The notes below the pieces were generated by a model, which was not told the origin of the DNA, did no database searches, and saw only the letters and a program-made list of their open reading frames with translations. The position numbers and the translations under genes are program-made. Of a DNA stretch of 64,000 bases, positions 9,242-16,721 are shown piece by piece. Location: positions 248,001 through 312,000 of the forward strand of contig NZ_JACHJP010000006.1 in assembly GCF_014203715.1 (NCBI RefSeq), given 5' to 3'. How positions within the stretch are numbered: position 1 is the stretch's first letter; every line of letters starts with the position of its first letter. Source of the stretch: Streptosporangium saharense (lineage in GTDB: Bacteria > Actinomycetota > Actinomycetes > Streptosporangiales > Streptosporangiaceae).

Positions 9242-10953
9242 CGAGTGTCCGCCTGTTCCAGGGCGCTGCGCAGGGCCGCCAGCAGGCTGTCCCTGCGCAG
9301 CCCCTGCTTGGGGACGACCGCGCTGGCCTCCTGCGGATACTGGTGCGAGCCCGCCGCGGTCACCATGACGACCGGGATCCGCCGCAGCCGCTCGTCCTGC
9401 GCCATCCGCTGCAGCAGGGCCGCGCCGTCCAGCCTGGGCATGAGCAGGTCGACCAGGGCGAGGTCGGGCGGGTTCGCGGCCATCGTCTCCAGCGCCACCA
9501 GGCCGTCGGCGGCCTCGTCCACGTGCGCGGCGACCCCGGAGAGCATCCGCCGTACGGTCGCGCGGAACTCCGCGTCGTCGTCGGCGACGAGAACCCGTCC
9601 GACGGACGGCACCGCGTCGTCCCGGCTGGGCAGCCTGACCGTGACCGTCGTCCCCTCACCCGTCCCGCTGGACAGCCTGAGCGTGCCGCCCATCGCTTCG
9701 ACAAGCCTGCGCGCGTACGGCAGGCCGAGCCCGGTGCCCCTCGTCCTGACCTGGATCGGCCCCGGCACCTGGTAGAACTCCTCGAAGACCCGCTCCTGGT
9801 GCTCCTCGGGCACGCCGATCCCGGTGTCGGTGACCAGGAGGACGACCTCGTGGGTCGCGGCGTCGAAGCCGACGTCGAGCGCGACCTCGCCCTCCTCGGT
9901 GAACTTCAGCGCGTTGGACAGCAGGTTGCGCAACACCCGGGTGAGCATCGTCTCGTCGACGACCATCTCCCGGGCCTCGGGCGCGATCCGCGTCGTCAGG
10001 CGGACCCGGGTGCCGCCGGTCGGGTGCAGCGCCATGCGCAGCCGTTCGGCCAGGGCGACCAGGTCCACCTGGGACGGCTGCGGGTCGAGCCGCCCCGCCT
10101 GCGCCTTGGCCATGTCGAGCAGCTCGCTCACCAGGTTGAGGAGCGTCTCGGCCGAGGAGCCGATCAGTTGGATCTGGTGGATCTGCTCGTCGGCCAGCGG
10201 CTCCCCGCCGGGTCCGACCAGGAGCCGCACCAGCCCGATGATCGAGTTGAGCGGGGTACGCAGCTCGTGGCTGACCGTCGCCCAGAACCGGTCCTTGGCG
10301 GCGCTCGCCTCCCTGAGCTGGGCGGACTTCTCGTCCAGCTCGGCGTAGAGCGCGACGACGCCGCGGTTGGTCTCCTCCAGCTCCTCGGAGAGCTGGTTGT
10401 ACAGCGCCAGCACGCCCTGGTTGGTCTCCTGCAGCTCGGCGTTGAGCTGGATGACCTCCTCCAGGGTCGCCGCCAGTTCGCGGTTCTGCTGGCGCAGCTC
10501 GTCCAGGACGGTGGTCGGGGTCAGTCCCGCGAGCTTGGCACGTATCTCCTTGGCCGAGGGCTTCGGTCTGCCCGGAGGGAGCCGTTTGAGCATGCCTATC
10601 GTCCCCCTGGCGGGATCCAGGTGGATCGCGTCGACGAGACGCCCCGCCAGCGTCACACCGTCCGCCGTCTGGAGGGCGGCCTGCTCGGGCAGACCGATCC
10701 TGACGACCAGGCTGTCCTGTCCCGCGGCGTCCTGCCCCAGAAGGAAGGTGGCGAACGTCTCCGCCCTCGCGCCCAGCACCTCGCGGCCGATCTCGCTCAG
10801 CGCCGTGGCCATCCGGATCTGGTCCTGGGGGTCGAGACCGACGGCCTCGGCGACGTCGCGGCCGAGTTTGCGCATGGCGAACACGTCCTGCTCGTCCCTG
10901 ACGGGCATGCCGATCAGCTCTTCGCCGTCCCGGACCGGGTTCTCCCGGTTCAT
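9238..10953 (-). CDS. Hybrid histidine kinase with C-terminal receiver and degenerate N-terminal ATPase module
   Basis: 571 aa with no transmembrane segment, so cytosolic. Residues 25-110 resemble an RsbT-like ATPase in which the ATP-binding asparagine is lost (ATALSEIGREVL against ATASELARNAL-type sequence). A long coiled coil spans about 150-220. The HisKA box VSHELRTPLNSI carries H229. The catalytic domain has N347 (NLLSNALKF), DTGIG at 376-380 and GTGLGLP. The receiver domain (about 452-565) has D458-D460, phospho-acceptor D502 (LVDLLMP) and K549. Its position between the RsbX-like gene and the response-regulator phosphatase, with ATGA and GTGA overlaps, suggests it phosphorylates that phosphatase. 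That partner is an inference. Confidence 0.88.
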   Translation of the reverse strand: MNRENPVRDGEELIGMPVRDEQDVFAMRKLGRDVAEAVGLDPQDQIRMATALSEIGREVLGARAETFATFLLGQDAAGQDSLVVRIGLPEQAALQTADGVTLAGRLVDAIHLDPARGTIGMLKRLPPGRPKPSAKEIRAKLAGLTPTTVLDELRQQNRELAATLEEVIQLNAELQETNQGVLALYNQLSEELEETNRGVVALYAELDEKSAQLREASAAKDRFWATVSHELRTPLNSIIGLVRLLVGPGGEPLADEQIHQIQLIGSSAETLLNLVSELLDMAKAQAGRLDPQPSQVDLVALAERLRMALHPTGGTRVRLTTRIAPEAREMVVDETMLTRVLRNLLSNALKFTEEGEVALDVGFDAATHEVVLLVTDTGIGVPEEHQERVFEEFYQVPGPIQVRTRGTGLGLPYARRLVEAMGGTLRLSSGTGEGTTVTVRLPSRDDAVPSVGRVLVADDDAEFRATVRRMLSGVAAHVDEAADGLVALETMAANPPDLALVDLLMPRLDGAALLQRMAQDERLRRIPVVMVTAAGSHQYPQEASAVVPKQGLRRDSLLAALRSALEQADTR

Positions 10954-11960
10954 CTGCCGGGCCTCACGGCCACCACGCAGGCGTCGTCCCTGCGCGTGCC
11001 CGCGTCCCTCAGCAGGGTGGCGGCCACCACCGAGGGAGTCCGGGTGACGAGCCCCGGGTAGGAGGTGATGTCCCAGCGGTCGGACAACCCGTCCGAGTGG
11101 AGCACGACCATGCTGTGCGGCGGCACGGTGTACTCGTACTGGCGCAGGGTCCTGGCCTGGTGGCCCGCGATCCCCGGCACCGAGATCATGCCCTGCCTGC
11201 CGTCGTGGCTCGCGATCCAGGCGGAGACGTTGCCGAGGCCCGCGAAGCTGACCGTGCCCGCGACCCGGTCCACGTGGGCGACGGCGACGGCCCCGCCCCT
11301 GGTCTGGGGCAGCCCCCGATGGATGCGCCCGAGGATGTCCACGGGCGCCAGGGCGGTGTGCTCGGCGAACAGCCGTACGGCCTCACGTGAGGCGTGGGCG
11401 GCGGCCTCGCCGTGGCCGAGACCGTCGCAGAGCATCACGGACGCCGAGGTGTCCGAGTCCGAGATCGCGAACGCGTCACCGCAGACGCTCTCCTCGCCGA
11501 TCGGGCGCGTCACGCCGCTGACCCGGCAGGCGGGCTTGGGCCCCTGACGTGCGGTGAAGTACATGCCGAGCACAGTGCCCCGTCCGGGCACGGAGTGAAC
11601 CTCGTAGCCGGTCGCCATCCGCGCGATGCCGCCCATGCCGATGCCGAGGGTCCCCGCCGTCGAGTAGCCGTCACGCAGGGCGCGGGCGACGTCGCGCATC
11701 CCCGGGCCGCGGTCGACGGCGACGATCTCGATCGCCGAGGTGAGCTCGGGGTGGGGGCGGATCAGCATGGTGCCCTCGACCGCGTGCTTGACCAGGTTCG
11801 AGGCCGCCTCGCTCACGGCGACGGCGACCCGTCCCGTGTCCTCCTCGTCGAACCCCCGGTTCTCGGCCAGCACGACCGCGGCGCGACGCAGGGCGCCGAT
11901 CGCGCTGGCGTCCTCTGCCCTGGCCCACACGTCGTTCTGGGAGACGATCACCTCGCCCAT
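10950..11960 (-). CDS. Fused HATPase and PP2C phosphatase in the RsbX position
   Basis: 336 aa. The N-terminal half is an RsbW/RsbT-type ATPase fold (VAVSEAASNLVKHA, DRGPGMRDVA, GTLGIGMGGIARM). The C-terminal half is a PP2C/SpoIIE-like phosphatase (GDAF, LCDGLGHGEAAAH, LHSDGLSDRW, RRDDACVVAV), resembling RsbX, which resets phosphorylated RsbR and RsbS in Bacillus stressosomes. The ATG at 11960 overlaps the rsbT 3' end by 13 bases and the stop overlaps the kinase start. Fusion of the two activities in one chain suggests feedback control of the stressosome. The substrates are inferred from family and gene order. Confidence 0.85.
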   Translation of the reverse strand: MGEVIVSQNDVWARAEDASAIGALRRAAVVLAENRGFDEEDTGRVAVAVSEAASNLVKHAVEGTMLIRPHPELTSAIEIVAVDRGPGMRDVARALRDGYSTAGTLGIGMGGIARMATGYEVHSVPGRGTVLGMYFTARQGPKPACRVSGVTRPIGEESVCGDAFAISDSDTSASVMLCDGLGHGEAAAHASREAVRLFAEHTALAPVDILGRIHRGLPQTRGGAVAVAHVDRVAGTVSFAGLGNVSAWIASHDGRQGMISVPGIAGHQARTLRQYEYTVPPHSMVVLHSDGLSDRWDITSYPGLVTRTPSVVAATLLRDAGTRRDDACVVAVRPGR

Positions 11961-12349
11961 TTCGTCACCGTGATGAGCGTTCCCTCCCCTGGAGCCGACT
12001 TCAGGTCGAACTCGTCGACCAGCCTGCGGGAACCGCTGAGCCCGAGGCCGAGGCCGCCGCCGGTGGTCCACCCGTCGACGAGGGCCTGCTCGATGTCGGG
12101 AATGCCGGGCCCCTCGTCGCTGAAGGTCAGACGCAGGCCCTTACGCAGGCCGTTCTGCACGATCTCGACGCGGACCCGGCCGCCGCCCGCGTAGACCAGC
12201 GCGTTTCGGGCCAGTTCGCTGGCCGCGGTCACGACCTTGGTCTGGTCGACGAGAGACAGCCCCACGTCAACAGCCGCGGTCCTGACGTGCTGGCGCACCA
12301 GGACGACGTCGTTGTTGCCGTTGATGGGCAGCTCGGTGGGGGTGGTCAC
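11948..12349 (-). CDS. rsbT: Stressosome switch kinase RsbT
   Basis: A 133-aa serine/threonine protein kinase of the GHKL ATPase fold. In stressosomes it phosphorylates RsbS and RsbR and then leaves to activate an RsbU phosphatase. Visible ATP-binding motifs are SELARNALVYAGGG (with the N-box asparagine), DEGPGIPD and GGGLGLGLSGSRRL. The length matches the family (about 133). The GTG start overlaps the rsbS stop by four bases (GTGA), which fixes the start. Order and spacing are the conserved rsbR-rsbS-rsbT module. Confidence 0.92.
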   Translation of the reverse strand: MTTPTELPINGNNDVVLVRQHVRTAAVDVGLSLVDQTKVVTAASELARNALVYAGGGRVRVEIVQNGLRKGLRLTFSDEGPGIPDIEQALVDGWTTGGGLGLGLSGSRRLVDEFDLKSAPGEGTLITVTKWAR

Positions 12350-12726
12350 CGGGCGGCCGTGGTGATACGGGGAGCTTCGAGGTGTTTCAGCAGTGCGACG
12401 CCCTTCTCGAGGTTCAGCGCGGTACGCACGCCGCCGAGGGAGAGCCCGAGCTCCACGAGGGTGATCGCCACCGCGGGCCGCATCCCGACGACCACCGTCT
12501 CGGCGTCGAGCATCCGGGAGATCGCCGCGATGGTCGCCAGCATGCGCCCGATGAACGAGTCGACGATCTCGACGGCGGTGATGTCGATGATCACACCGCG
12601 GGCGCCCGTAGCGACGACCTTGTCCGCCAGGTCCTCCTGCAGGGCCAGGACGCTCTGGTCCTGCAGGTCGATCTGGATGGAGACGATCAGGATGTCTCCG
12701 AGCTTGAGGACGGGGACGCGGTCCAT
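12346..12726 (-). CDS. rsbS: Stressosome scaffold protein RsbS (STAS)
   Basis: A 126-aa single-domain STAS protein that forms the stressosome core with RsbR and binds RsbT. The strand-helix motif GVIIDITAVEIVDSFIGRML carries the phosphorylatable serine at residue 57, equivalent to the regulated serine of Bacillus RsbS. No N-terminal sensor domain is present, as expected. The ATG (MDRVPVLKLGD) overlaps the rsbR stop by one base, and the gene ends in a GTGA overlap with rsbT. A longer in-frame start would lie inside rsbR and is rejected. Confidence 0.93.
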   Translation of the reverse strand: MDRVPVLKLGDILIVSIQIDLQDQSVLALQEDLADKVVATGARGVIIDITAVEIVDSFIGRMLATIAAISRMLDAETVVVGMRPAVAITLVELGLSLGGVRTALNLEKGVALLKHLEAPRITTAAR

Positions 12727-13598
12727 CACCCCTCCTCTGTCCGTACGGCGACGCGGGTCCTCCTGCTGACGAACTCCACACCGCTCTCCCGCAGCGCGTG
12801 CGCCAGGGCGTCGGCGAGGGAGGCCTTGGTCACGATGTCGCCGAACTCGATGCCCAGGGTGACGATGGTGTGGGCGATCTGCGGGCGGATGCCGGAGATC
12901 ACACACTCGGCGCCCATCAGCCGCGCCGCGACCACGGTCTTGAGGAGGTGCTGGGCGACCTGGGTGTCGACCGCGGGCACGCCGGTGATGTCGATGACGG
13001 CGTGCTCGGAGCCGGTGTCGACCAGCGTCTGCAGCAGCTTCTCCATCACCACCTGGGTCCTGGCCGAGTCGAGCGTGCCGACCAGCGGAACCGCGACGAT
13101 GCCCTCCCAGAGCTTGACCACCGGGGTGGACAGTTCGAGGAGCTGCTCCGCCTGGTCGACGATCACCTTCTCCCTGGCGGCCGAGTAGTTCTCGATGGTG
13201 AACAGTCCCAGGTCGTCGATGAGCTGGGAGAACCAGACGAACCCCCGCAGGGCCTCGGGGGAGCCGTCGGTCTCGATGAACTCGTAGACCGCCTCCTTGA
13301 GGCCGAACACCACGATGGCGGTCTCGGAGGGGGTGAATCCCTGACGGGCACGGTTGCGGGACAGCTCGGCGAGCAGGCCGCGCAGGTCACTGGAGTCGCC
13401 CCCCTCTCCGAGGGACTGCAGGAGCGCCTGGAACAGTTCGCGCAGCTGCGCGGCGAGGTCGGCGCGGTCCACGTTGCCGGTGGAGGAGGATCCCGCTATC
13501 TCCTGCCAGCGCCGAAGGACGCGCTCCTCGTTGTCCTGGAGCAGCTGTTCTATGCGACGCCGACCGGCGTCTGCGGGGACGGACAAGGTGACTCCCAT
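12726..13598 (-). CDS. rsbR: Stressosome co-antagonist RsbR with N-terminal globin-like sensor region and STAS domain
   Basis: 290 aa. Residues 1-150 are an alpha-helical sensor region (RsbR N-terminal, non-haem globin type). Residues 160-280 are the STAS domain. S178 (GTLDSART) and T212 (VPAVDTQVAQ) sit 34 residues apart, the spacing of the two regulated threonines T171 and T205 in Bacillus RsbRA, so both phosphosites are kept with one Thr-to-Ser change. It is the first gene of the operon. The ATG at 13598 has no clear ribosome-binding site, so the exact start is less certain. What stimulus the sensor region reads cannot be told from sequence. Confidence 0.9.
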   Translation of the reverse strand: MGVTLSVPADAGRRRIEQLLQDNEERVLRRWQEIAGSSSTGNVDRADLAAQLRELFQALLQSLGEGGDSSDLRGLLAELSRNRARQGFTPSETAIVVFGLKEAVYEFIETDGSPEALRGFVWFSQLIDDLGLFTIENYSAAREKVIVDQAEQLLELSTPVVKLWEGIVAVPLVGTLDSARTQVVMEKLLQTLVDTGSEHAVIDITGVPAVDTQVAQHLLKTVVAARLMGAECVISGIRPQIAHTIVTLGIEFGDIVTKASLADALAHALRESGVEFVSRRTRVAVRTEEG

Positions 13599-14361
13599 GC
13601 GTACGGCTTGAGGACAGCTCGCACGAAAGGCTACATGGTATGTCCTGCTTAAAGCCTGTTTTGGGAGGTGGGGGGCAGTGTCATGGGGGCGGGGTTTCCC
13701 GGCCGGGTTTTCTCGCGGGGTTTCCTGGTCAGGGCTTCTCGTCAGGGCTCCCGCCGGGTTTCGCGGTCCGGTTTCCCGGTAGGGGTGGTGAACGTCACCT
13801 TCGCGTCCGCCGGGGTTCGCCGGTTCGCCGCCGGGCTCTGGTGGGGTTCGGGACGGGCTCCTGCGATGGGTGGCTTTGACGGACTTCGCGCCGATGCGTG
13901 ACTGGTCGGTGGCCGCGAGGCATGATATGAGGACCCGATTTCAACAGCCTAGATAGATGGCATGTCCAGTTTCAATGGAAAAGCTTGCCTTGATGGGGCT
14001 ATGTGGGGTGCACTATTGGTCGGTGAAAACCGTACAAAAGCCCCAAAAGCGACAGTGGTCGGGCAAGGTTTGGATTGCTACCATAAGGCAAATCCAGCGG
14101 AGAGCTGGGGTGCAAGTTGCCTCGGCGACCGCTGTTACCGATGGTCAAGAAGTGGCTTGAGCTGCGTGAACGTGTTCAGGTCGCACGGGGCCGTGTAGCC
14201 GGTGGGTCGGGTGTGGCCACGGTGAAGCGGTGGTTCTTCCCAATTAGCCTGTACAGCGAGCTCACTTGTGAAATAACGTAACTGAACTGAAATCGCCTGA
14301 TCATGATCTCGGCGATACTGTCGCCGCACAACGATATGCGGATGAGAGCAGGAGACCCCCG
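13599..14361. other. Gene-poor interval with a locally AT-richer patch
   Basis: About 760 bp between rsbR and the hutI leader. 13670-13800 is a degenerate run of GGGTTTC- and GGGCTTC-like words. From about 13955 to 14340 the base composition drops below the surroundings and several short same-strand ORFs overlap in different frames. One, 14141-14281, would give a 46-aa peptide starting MVKKWLELRERV and rich in basic residues. None has a good ribosome-binding site or a recognisable family. A perfect palindrome GATCATGATC lies near 14299-14308. This could be a decayed gene or a large regulatory region serving the two divergent operons. Confidence 0.4.
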
Positions 14362-14487
14362 ATGTCGTCCGGACTCACAGCGAATCCAGCAGGCATGACG
14401 CTCCGCGTCCGCCAAGCCGGTTTGCCGTCTCCGGTAACGGCCTCCCTCCCGATGTCCTTCCCTGCGTGCAAGGCTGTGATGCGATGA
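14362..14487 (+). CDS. Short leader ORF translationally coupled to hutI
   Basis: A 41-codon ORF (MSSGLTANPAGMTL at the start) with a good ribosome-binding site, AGGAGA, placed at 14350-14355 before its ATG. Its TGA overlaps the hutI ATG (ATGA), so ribosomes finishing it would be delivered to hutI, whose own ribosome-binding site is weak. The peptide is not histidine-rich, contains no known domain and has no membrane segment. It may be a translational enhancer, a small protein or chance. The coupling geometry is what supports it. Confidence 0.4.
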   Translation: MSSGLTANPAGMTLRVRQAGLPSPVTASLPMSFPACKAVMR

Positions 14488-15692
14488 CGGTCCGCCTTCT
14501 GACCAACATCGGCCGTCTCTGGACCGGCAACGATGTGTGCAGCAATGCCGCGATCCTGGTGCACAACGACCGGATCGCCTGGGTCGGGCGAGCCGCGGAC
14601 CTGCCACAGAGCGTCCCCGGCGTGGTCGACGACATCGTTGACGTCGACCATGTCGAGAACCTCGGCGGTGCGCTGGTCACCCCCGGCCTGATCGACGCCC
14701 ACACCCATCCGGTGTACGCGGGCAACCGCTACGCCGAGATGGCCATGCGCTCCGGCGGATCCAGCTCCTCGGCGATCACCGCGGCCGGTGGCGGCATCGG
14801 CTCCACCGTCACGGTGACCCGCGGCACCGACCCGTGGACCCTGTGCAACGGCGTCCGCGAACGCCTGCGCGAGTGGCTGCTCGCCGGCACCACGACCGTC
14901 GAGGCCAAGACCGGCTACCACCTCACCCGCGACGGTGAGCTGGCCGACGTGCGACTGCTGCGCGAGCTCGAGAAGGAACCGATGATGCCGCGCGTGCACG
15001 TCACCTTCCTTGCCGCGCACGTCGTCCCACCGGAGTACTTCGGCCGTCAGCGCGACTACGTCGAGGCGGTCGGCGCCTGGTGCGCAGACGCCGCGGCGGC
15101 CGGTGCCGACAGCGTCGACGTCTACTGCGACGAGGGCCACTTCACCACCGACGAGGCCCGCTGGGTCCTGGCGTCGGGCCGCAACGTCGGTCTGCTGCCG
15201 CGCGTGCACGCCGGTGCCTACAGCCGTCGCGGCGCGGTTCAGCTCGCCGCCGAGCTCGGCTGCGCCTCGGCCGACCTGCTCCACCACACCTCGGACGAGG
15301 ACATCTCGCTCCTGTCCCGCTACGGCGTCCCCGCCGTGGTCTGCCCGGGAACCGCGCTCCAGCGCGGCAGCCTGCCGCCGGTCAGGCGCATGCTCGCCCA
15401 GGGTGTCACCGTCGCGCTCGGCAGCGACCACAACCCCGGGCACTGCGGGATCACCTCGATGGCCCTGGTCATCAGCCTCGCCGTCGCGGCCTTCGGGATG
15501 AGCGTCGGTGACGCACTGCGTGCGGCGACGCTCGGTGGCGCGACCGTGCTCGGCGTTCCCGACCGCGGCGTCCTCGCTCCCGGCAGGCTGGCCGACATCG
15601 TCCAGTGGGACGCCGACCACGAGGGAGCCTTCGCCTGGGCGTTCGGTCTCAAGCCGCGCCGGGTCTGGCGCGGTGGCACCCCCGTCCAGTAA
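14484..15692 (+). CDS. hutI: Imidazolonepropionase
   Basis: Hydrolyses 4-imidazolone-5-propionate to N-formimino-L-glutamate, the third step of histidine degradation. 402 aa, the usual size. Amidohydrolase metal ligands are visible as DAHTHPVYAGNR, LAAHVVPPEY, RVHAGAYS and LGSDHNPGH. No hutU or hutH is adjacent in the window, so the gene stands apart from the rest of the pathway. The ATG (MTVRLLTNIG) is chosen because it aligns with the normal family N-terminus and overlaps the leader ORF stop. A hairpin follows the stop. Confidence 0.93.
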   Translation: MTVRLLTNIGRLWTGNDVCSNAAILVHNDRIAWVGRAADLPQSVPGVVDDIVDVDHVENLGGALVTPGLIDAHTHPVYAGNRYAEMAMRSGGSSSSAITAAGGGIGSTVTVTRGTDPWTLCNGVRERLREWLLAGTTTVEAKTGYHLTRDGELADVRLLRELEKEPMMPRVHVTFLAAHVVPPEYFGRQRDYVEAVGAWCADAAAAGADSVDVYCDEGHFTTDEARWVLASGRNVGLLPRVHAGAYSRRGAVQLAAELGCASADLLHHTSDEDISLLSRYGVPAVVCPGTALQRGSLPPVRRMLAQGVTVALGSDHNPGHCGITSMALVISLAVAAFGMSVGDALRAATLGGATVLGVPDRGVLAPGRLADIVQWDADHEGAFAWAFGLKPRRVWRGGTPVQ

Positions 15693-15699
15693 CCAGCTT

Positions 15700-15728
15700 C
15701 CCGGTCCCTGACGCCGGTCGGGACCGGG
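15700..15728 (+). terminator. Hairpin after hutI
   Basis: A perfect 9-bp stem, CCCGGTCCC (15700-15708) with GGGACCGGG (15720-15728), lies 8 bases after the hutI stop and has an 11-base loop. There is no T-run. It is probably a GC-type terminator. Confidence 0.55.
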
Positions 15729-15802
15729 GCTCTGTACGTCCGGCGGTGACGGGAATGTAACTTCCCGCTTCCCGTCCCGCCGGTCCTCCTCTCGAAGCAC
15801 GG

Positions 15803-15841
15803 TTGTCCACAGGCCGGTCACGGGGTCCGGAGTTTTCCACA
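15803..15841 (+). promoter_or_regulatory. Pair of DnaA-box-like sequences upstream of comEA
   Basis: TTGTCCACA (15803-15811) matches the actinobacterial DnaA-box consensus exactly. TTTTCCACA (15833-15841) differs by one base, has the same orientation and starts 30 bp later. They lie within 65 bp upstream of the comEA start. They could make comEA-comEC responsive to DnaA or be a titration site. Function is inferred from sequence only. Confidence 0.45.
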
Positions 15842-15866
15842 GAACCGCGTTCGGTAGCCGGAGGGG

Positions 15867-16721
15867 GTGCGGCGGCGCCGTACCGTCCTGGGCGTGCGGA
15901 CAACAGATCAGGACACCGACCGACTCAGGGCCGGGGCGCGGCTACGGTTGCTGACGTCTCCCGGCTCCCCAGCGTCCTTCGGAGACGGTCCGGGGGAGGC
16001 GTCGGCTCGCCGCTCCGACGGTCCCGCCGGCTGGTCGCGGTCGGTCCCGGCGCCGCCGTTCCCACCCTCCTTCGAGGCTCTCCGTACGGCTGTCGCGGCC
16101 CAGGGGCCGGTGTTCGGGGTCAGCCGTTCCGGGCTGCGCGTCCTCGTCCTCGTCGCGCTTGTCGCCGCCGCCGTCGCGGGCGTCCACCTGTGGCTGTCCC
16201 GCCCTGAGCCAGAGGCCCTCTCCCCGCCCGAGGCCGTGCTGGAGAAGAGCACGCCGTCTCCGGCGGCGGTCCGGGCCGGGGTTCCAGAAGCCACGGAGAC
16301 TCCCAAGGTCACCGTCCACGTCACCGGCAAGGTCCGCCGTCCCGGGGTGATCACCCTGCCCGGTGGCTCCCGCGTCACCGACGCGCTCCAGGCCGCCGGA
16401 GGTGTGCGCGGAAACGCCTCGGCCGGTTCCCTCAACCTCGCCCGCAGGGTGGTCGACGGAGAGCAGATCGTCGTCGGGGCGCCGGGGCTCTCCGGCGTCG
16501 CCGTGCCCGCCCCCGCCGATCCGGCGACCGTCGTCCTCGACCTCAACACCGCGACCCCGCAGCAACTGGAGCAACTGCCGGGGGTCGGCGAGGTGCTGGC
16601 CCGGCGCATCATCGAGTACCGCGACAGTCATGGGGGCTTCCTCAGGGTCGAGCAACTGCGTGATATCAGCGGCATCGGCGATCGGAAGTACGCCGAGCTG
16701 AAGGACAGGGTCCACACATGA
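15867..16721 (+). CDS. comEA: ComEA-type helix-hairpin-helix DNA-binding protein
   Basis: A 284-aa membrane-anchored DNA-binding protein. After a long basic N-terminal region, one transmembrane helix lies near residues 90-110 (LRVLVLVALVAAAVAGVHLW). A SLBB-type domain follows (VTVHVTGKVRRPGVITLPGG). The C-terminus has two helix-hairpin-helix motifs (LNTATPQQLEQLPGVGEVLA and LRDISGIGDRKYAEL). In competent bacteria ComEA binds incoming double-stranded DNA and hands it to ComEC. The stop overlaps the comEC ATG. The start is uncertain: GTG at 15867 has a GGAG too close to it, and GTG at 15894 is an alternative. Confidence 0.88.
   Translation: MRRRRTVLGVRTTDQDTDRLRAGARLRLLTSPGSPASFGDGPGEASARRSDGPAGWSRSVPAPPFPPSFEALRTAVAAQGPVFGVSRSGLRVLVLVALVAAAVAGVHLWLSRPEPEALSPPEAVLEKSTPSPAAVRAGVPEATETPKVTVHVTGKVRRPGVITLPGGSRVTDALQAAGGVRGNASAGSLNLARRVVDGEQIVVGAPGLSGVAVPAPADPATVVLDLNTATPQQLEQLPGVGEVLARRIIEYRDSHGGFLRVEQLRDISGIGDRKYAELKDRVHT

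Noticed and set aside
13640..13901. Several overlapping short ORFs after the rsbR promoter side
   Set aside because: They arise from a run of GGGTTTC-like words, lack ribosome-binding sites and give glycine- and arginine-rich filler peptides.
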